Positions 5,559 to 8,345 of a stretch of DNA of 8,345 nucleotides are shown here, one piece after another (the first letter of the stretch is position 1; each line of letters begins with the position of its first letter). The notes beneath the pieces were generated by a model that had not been told where the DNA came from, made no database searches, and was given only the letters and a program-made list of their open reading frames with translations. Source of the DNA: Candidatus Bruticola papionis (GTDB lineage: Bacteria; Vulcanimicrobiota; Xenobia; Xenobiales; Xenobiaceae); the NCBI GenBank assembly GCA_002407045.1, contig DHKB01000065.1, positions 1 to 8,345 of the forward strand, given 5' to 3'. A program made the position numbers and the translations under genes.

Positions 5559-5769
5559 AATAAATAAGCTCCTTGTTTGATTAACAGCTTAAATTTCTAA
5601 GCTGCCATACAACCGCCGACTTAAACTTCTGAGGGGTAAAGCAACAAAATCGGCTCTCTATTTTTAGGCACACAACTTTGAGGGGGAAGGAGCGCCGCCT
5701 AAATTACAACTAATGGAGTGACGCACTTGGCGCCACTCCACTTAGCTTACAAAAAAATCTGTTATTGAC
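5559..5769 (-). promoter_or_regulatory. Long structured 5' leader of metK (possible riboregulator)
   Basis: The leader from the predicted start site to the TTG is about 210 nt and holds four hairpins. In transcript order they are: 5710-5745 (about 15 bp counting a GCGC/GCGT inner stem, one bulge), 5663-5703 (TTTAGGC/GCCTAAA, long loop), 5615-5654 (GCCGA/TCGGC, long loop) and 5585-5604 (CAGCTTA/TAAGCTG, 6-nt loop) just before the ribosome site. The early TAAGCT (5744-5749) could pair alternatively with AGCTTA of the last hairpin. metK is a usual target of SAM-sensing riboswitches, but I do not recognise the SAM-I, SAM-II or SAM/SAH core here. A sensor role is therefore inference. Confidence 0.4.
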
Positions 5770-5775
5770 GGCCAC

Positions 5776-5804
5776 ATTCTAGCAGATTGAGACCAGCTTG
5801 ACCA
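5776..5804 (-). promoter_or_regulatory. Candidate extended -10 promoter of metK
   Basis: On the minus strand TGCTAGAAT gives an extended -10 (TAGAAT at 5776-5781). TGGTCA at 5799-5804 (four of six consensus bases) sits 17 bp upstream as the -35. It lies just past the NHL stop codon and would start transcription near 5769. An overlapping AATCTG/CAGATT stem followed by seven T (5751-5788) could instead act as a weak terminator of the NHL gene. Confidence 0.5.
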
Positions 5805-5815
5805 GAGGCTCTACA

Positions 5816-7171
5816 TTATAAAGTATCTGTCAAGGAATTGTCTTCCGTCTTTTTAGCTTTATCCTGCTTATCGGCAGTAGAAGTTTTGTCAGATTTTTCT
5901 TTATCCTTATTGTCAGCTTTAGAATCGGAATTTCCGACCGCACTATCGCGTAAATTTTTGGACTCTTGAGTGTTGTCTACCGAATCTTTGTCTTTTTTGC
6001 TTTCAGCTTTGGAAGAATTGCCATCGGAACTAAATTCGTCAAGCATAGAATCTCCGCCACCTTCGCCTCTAGTTTGATATTTGGCAGTAGGATAGGGAGC
6101 AGGCTTGGGACCGTACAAGTGGATAGGATCGCGCTGGTGGATAATTTGGATACGGTTGCTACCAGCGTCGGCTACGTAGAACATTTGGCCTAAACCTTCA
6201 GAAATTTGTTGTGGATGGTGCAAAGCCGCATTTTCGCTGCCGCCTACGCCCCACTCAGTAATGAAGACGCCGTTGCCAGTAAACTTTTGAATACGGTTAT
6301 TGCCCGTATCTGATACCAATACGTTGCCATCATACATGACCAGAACGTCGGTAGGCTTGTCAAATTCGCCAGGGCCTTTACCAGGAAGTCCCCACTTAAG
6401 CAAAAGCTCTCCATCAGCGTTAAATTTCAAAATCTGATTGGACTTAGTATTGGCTACGTAAATTTCGTCGTTAACATTTAAATCCAGGCCCCAAGGCTGA
6501 TTTAAATTGAGTGAACCGTTGTTTTCCAAGGCAGACACAAATTCGCCCTTGGGATTGAAAAGTTGTAAACGGTTGTTGCGAGCGTCAGTTACCCACATAT
6601 AGCCTTCGCTATCGAAAGCAATGCCAATAGGGGCGGCAAATTGCCCTTCTCCTTGGCCTAAAGAGCCAACTTCGCCGAGATATTCGCCTTGAGTAGTGAA
6701 GTGGAGTAAGCGGTTGTTGCCTGTATCGGAAACCCAAATAGTATTGTCCGGGGCCAATTTAATGCGCAAAGGCTCGCGCAATTGAGCGTCGCCGGAGCCT
6801 TGAGAACCCCAAACGTCGATAAGTTTACCTTGAGGATCAAAGCGTTGGATGCGGCAATTTCTAGTATCTAAGGCGTAAATGTTGCCGCTGGCGTCGACGG
6901 TAACTCCGGTCGGCTCATTTAATTCGCCAGCTCCTTTGCCAGCTAAACCAGTACCGATAGTTCTTTCAAATGAGGGGGGAAGCTCGTTTTGAGTGTAATA
7001 CCAGACTAGGGCTGCCGCCCCGCCTAAAAATAGCACAAAGACGAACGTCCATATCAAAAGGCGATAACTGCGCACGATAAACTCCGAAATATTATGTTGT
7101 AGACTTTTGCCCTGACTTAAGCCAGCAATCAAGCTAAAACGGCCAGAAACGAAAAGCCCCAACCTTCTCAT
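5816..7171 (-). CDS. Membrane-anchored six-blade NHL-repeat protein
   Basis: The 451-residue protein has a basic, Ser-rich N-terminus and one membrane segment at about 38-59 (LLIWTFVFVLFLGGAAALVW), with Arg before it, so the N-terminus is probably cytosolic and the rest external. Six NHL repeats follow at about 86-112, 132-158, 179-205, 224-250, 271-297 and 318-344. Each ends in a pattern like VSDTGNNRLLHF, and together they predict a closed six-blade beta-propeller. Such propellers bind proteins, peptides or polysaccharides; no catalytic residues are evident. The C-terminal 372-451 is a low-complexity tail rich in Lys, Asp and Ser with no hydrophobic stretch, probably disordered. The ATG at 7171 is preceded by AAAGGG about 11 bases upstream, a rather long spacing. 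It lies upstream of metK on the same strand, but metK seems to have its own promoter. Ligand and process are unknown. Confidence 0.88.
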   Translation of the reverse strand: MRRLGLFVSGRFSLIAGLSQGKSLQHNISEFIVRSYRLLIWTFVFVLFLGGAAALVWYYTQNELPPSFERTIGTGLAGKGAGELNEPTGVTVDASGNIYALDTRNCRIQRFDPQGKLIDVWGSQGSGDAQLREPLRIKLAPDNTIWVSDTGNNRLLHFTTQGEYLGEVGSLGQGEGQFAAPIGIAFDSEGYMWVTDARNNRLQLFNPKGEFVSALENNGSLNLNQPWGLDLNVNDEIYVANTKSNQILKFNADGELLLKWGLPGKGPGEFDKPTDVLVMYDGNVLVSDTGNNRIQKFTGNGVFITEWGVGGSENAALHHPQQISEGLGQMFYVADAGSNRIQIIHQRDPIHLYGPKPAPYPTAKYQTRGEGGGDSMLDEFSSDGNSSKAESKKDKDSVDNTQESKNLRDSAVGNSDSKADNKDKEKSDKTSTADKQDKAKKTEDNSLTDTL

Positions 7172-7403
7172 AAGGCTCGAATCCCTTTCTTTTTTGCGAC
7201 TTGTCTTCCTTCCTCGAAGGTATTGTCTCCCAAGGCCAACTGAAACTATTGAGCAATGGTACTTCGCACAATTTATATGATTATTGAGCCTTTTAAAAGC
7301 GTCCTTTCCGTGAGGTGCGCTTGAGCATAAAAGTTAATGTGAATTGCATATAAAACCAGGTAAAAATAATAAAAAGATGTTGTGTTTGTATATGCATTTA
7401 ATA

Positions 7404-7432
7404 TTGACAGCTAATCCTTAAGTCATTAGAAT
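7404..7432 (+). promoter_or_regulatory. Consensus sigma-70 promoter of the CBM48-like gene
   Basis: A perfect TTGACA (7404-7409) and TAGAAT (7427-7432) have a 17-bp spacer. Transcription is predicted from about 7439, leaving a leader of about 135 nt before the ATG at 7574. The rest of the 7172-7573 gap shows no gene; its left part must also hold the promoter of the minus-strand NHL gene, for which only a TATAAA-like box (about 7270-7275) is visible. Confidence 0.8.
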
Positions 7433-7510
7433 ACAACAGGCGAAATGCGTTGTTTAACCTTCTAGGCTGTCTAGTTTGGGTGGGGGCAGATGAAGGTGCA
7501 ACTAATAAGT

Positions 7511-7556
7511 TTTGCTTGGCTGCCTATAGGTTTGGGAAATTGGCAGCTTTGGCAAA
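7511..7556 (+). promoter_or_regulatory. Leader hairpin next to the ribosome site of the CBM48-like gene
   Basis: Two stacked stems, TTTGC/GCAAA (7511-7515 with 7552-7556) and GCTGCC/GGCAGC (7519-7524 with 7542-7547), end directly before the GTGGAG ribosome site (7557-7562). Folding there could limit translation. No known riboswitch class was recognised. Confidence 0.4.
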
Positions 7557-7573
7557 GTGGAGTATAAGTAGAA

Positions 7574-7903
7574 ATGTCTATAACTAAGAATGCCACCAAG
7601 ACCGGCACCAAGAGCAGAGTTACTTTTAAGTTGAGCACTGAAAAAGCCGACGATTTTAATGCTCGTCGCGTTGTGGTAGTGGGCGATTTCTGCGATTGGA
7701 AGGTTGAGCAAGGTAAAGAGATGTCTATTTTGAAAGACGGATCTTTCAGTGCCACCATCACCTTAGATGCCGGTAAAAGTTATCAGTTTAAATATGTAGT
7801 CAATCCTGGTGAGAGTGATTGCCGTTGGGAAAATGATGAGCGCCCCGATAATTGGGTGACCGATAGCAACGGTAATAGCAATTCCTTGGTAGTGATCGAT
7901 TAA
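7574..7903 (+). CDS. Small CBM48 / isoamylase early-set domain protein
   Basis: This 109-residue cytosolic protein is a stand-alone carbohydrate-binding-like domain. The family core is clear: RVTFKL (15-20), VVVVGDFCDW (33-42, with the glycogen-binding Trp at 42), a KDGSFSATITLDAGKSYQFKYVV segment (54-76) and W85-E86-N87-D88 followed by the terminal SNSLVV strand (102-107). CBM48 and the related AMPK glycogen-binding domain normally sit on glycogen-branching, debranching or kinase subunits; here no enzyme is fused. Stand-alone versions are widespread in bacteria and are presumed to bind glycogen or act as adaptors. The ATG at 7574 has GTGGAG 11 bases upstream. The gene has a consensus promoter and a 135-nt leader, so it may be strongly expressed. 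No glycogen gene is nearby to support the role. Confidence 0.85.
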   Translation: MSITKNATKTGTKSRVTFKLSTEKADDFNARRVVVVGDFCDWKVEQGKEMSILKDGSFSATITLDAGKSYQFKYVVNPGESDCRWENDERPDNWVTDSNGNSNSLVVID

Positions 7904-7923
7904 AGTTTCGCTATAAAATTGGC

Positions 7924-8110
7924 AAGAATCAACGTTCGGGTAGGTGTTTGCCTGAATGCAAAGCCCATCTGAGCGCAAGTTTGTTTGAACGTCCAAGTAA
8001 TAGAAGTCCGAAAAGTGAGGCAGATTTTAGGCTGTCCGCGGCAAACACTTATCGGCGCTTGAGGTTCTGCAGTTTTTCAAAAAGCTTCCGAGGCTGCAGA
8101 GATTTAGATC
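7924..8110 (+). ncRNA. ssrS: Probable 6S-type regulatory RNA
   Basis: The region after the CBM48-like stop is non-coding but folds as one long rod. A closing stem pairs GTGTTTGCC (7944-7952) with GGCAAACAC (8040-8048) perfectly. It extends outward through wobble pairs to TCAACG / CGCTTGA (about 7929 and 8062). A central bubble (TGAATGCAA opposite GTCCGC) follows, then an upper stem of AGCC-ATCTG (7962-7971) with CAGAT-GGCT (8021-8033). This is the 6S layout. Both bubble strands recall E. coli 6S: GTGTTTGC...AAGCCC..CTGAGC on the 5' side and GGCTG..CGCGGCA on the 3' side. 6S RNA mimics an open promoter and binds sigma-70 RNA polymerase. The rod is short for 6S (about 135-140 nt). A TATAAA box at 7912-7917 would start the RNA near 7924. 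A 3' hairpin TCTGCAG/CTGCAGA (8066-8100) follows; the mature end is unknown. Confidence 0.5.
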
Positions 8111-8120
8111 TTCAGACAAA

Positions 8121-8157
8121 AAAGAGAGCCACGCAAATATTTTTGCTTGGCTCTTTT
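8121..8157. terminator. Terminator after the 6S-like RNA
   Basis: A stem of about 16 bp (8122-8137 with 8142-8157) with one mismatch and one wobble has a 4-nt loop. It ends in TCTTTTCGTTTTT on the plus strand and, on the minus strand, in CTCTTTTTTG. It closes the CBM48/6S-like region and could also end a minus-strand gene lying right of the window. Confidence 0.82.
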
Positions 8158-8175
8158 CGTTTTTAGCGCAATATG

Positions 8176-8345
8176 TTTGGCTACGTAGTTTTTCAGCCTA
8201 GATACGCTGATATTGTTCGGCTAGCCGGTTAGCTATGTCTTGTTGGTTCGTAGTTTTTTAGCTTTAGCGACGCTGATTATGTTCGGCCCGCCAGTTAGCT
8301 ATTTCGTGTTAGCTTCATTTTATTGCTATATCGACGCTACGGCTA
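8176..8345 (+). repeat. Degenerate ~66-bp tandem repeat, running off the right edge
   Basis: Two full units and a partial third are visible. Matching blocks recur at a spacing of 65-66 bp: CGTAGTTTTT (8184, 8249), ACGCTGAT (8204, 8270), GTTCGGC (8215, 8281) and GTTAGCTA (8228, 8294). The third unit starts near 8311 and is cut at 8345. Each unit carries a small GGCtaGCC-type palindrome. An inverted relative lies at 3080-3136. No reading frame of note spans it. Confidence 0.7.

Noticed and set aside
5710..5745. Strong hairpin as terminator of the NHL gene
   Set aside because: The stem is strong but not followed by a T tract on either strand, and it lies downstream of the candidate metK promoter, so it is treated as part of the metK leader.
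5559..5769. Known SAM-I or SAM-II riboswitch
   Set aside because: The conserved core sequences and multi-helix junction of these classes were not found by eye.
7471..7761. Minus-strand open frames overlapping the CBM48-like gene
   Set aside because: They lie antisense to a well-supported gene and its leader, with no ribosome site or domain.
7948..8166. 72-codon plus-strand frame after the CBM48-like gene
   Set aside because: It spans the 6S-like fold and the terminator; the structure explains the sequence better than coding does, and no family is recognisable.

Overview
The window (8,345 bp, moderate GC) is a bacterial chromosomal segment. It carries eight protein genes, one of them cut by the left edge, two tandem identical tRNA-Asn genes, a probable 6S-type regulatory RNA and unusually structured non-coding DNA. 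The organism cannot be named from the sequence. Sec signal peptides, an AMIN-like secreted protein, a membrane-anchored NHL propeller, a TPR protein and a small CBM48 protein would suit a Cyanobacteriota/Melainabacteria-type or Negativicutes-type genome; this is a low-confidence inference. No phage, CRISPR, toxin or defence genes are visible.

Layout. Positions 1-456 (-): start of an exported AMIN-like protein. 619-996 (-): HxlR-family regulator with a perfect inverted repeat over its start codon. 1098-1493 (-): PNPOx-fold flavoprotein, separated from the regulator by a strong hairpin terminator. 1738-2076 (-): small secreted protein of unknown function with its own terminator. 2323-2481 (-): two tRNA-Asn(GTT) genes with a near-consensus promoter and a clear terminator. 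2591-3236: no gene, but 38-bp direct repeats at both ends, an inverted copy of one, nested palindromes and a repeat unit that recurs inverted at the right edge of the window. 3266-4171 (+): TPR protein. 4335-5558 (-): metK (SAM synthetase), convergent with the TPR gene across a shared bidirectional terminator and preceded by a leader of about 210 nt with four predicted hairpins. 5816-7171 (-): membrane-anchored six-blade NHL protein. 7574-7903 (+): small CBM48/glycogen-binding-like protein behind a consensus sigma-70 promoter and a long hairpin-containing leader. 7924-8157 (+): 6S-like RNA and terminator. 8176-8345: about 66-bp degenerate tandem repeat running off the window.

The genes do not form one pathway. 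Most are single-gene units bounded by their own terminators. The clearest functional pairing is the redox-type HxlR regulator with the flavoprotein beside it. The most unusual content is non-coding: the 2591-3236 repeat block and its dispersed relative at the right edge, the structured metK leader, and the 6S-like RNA.
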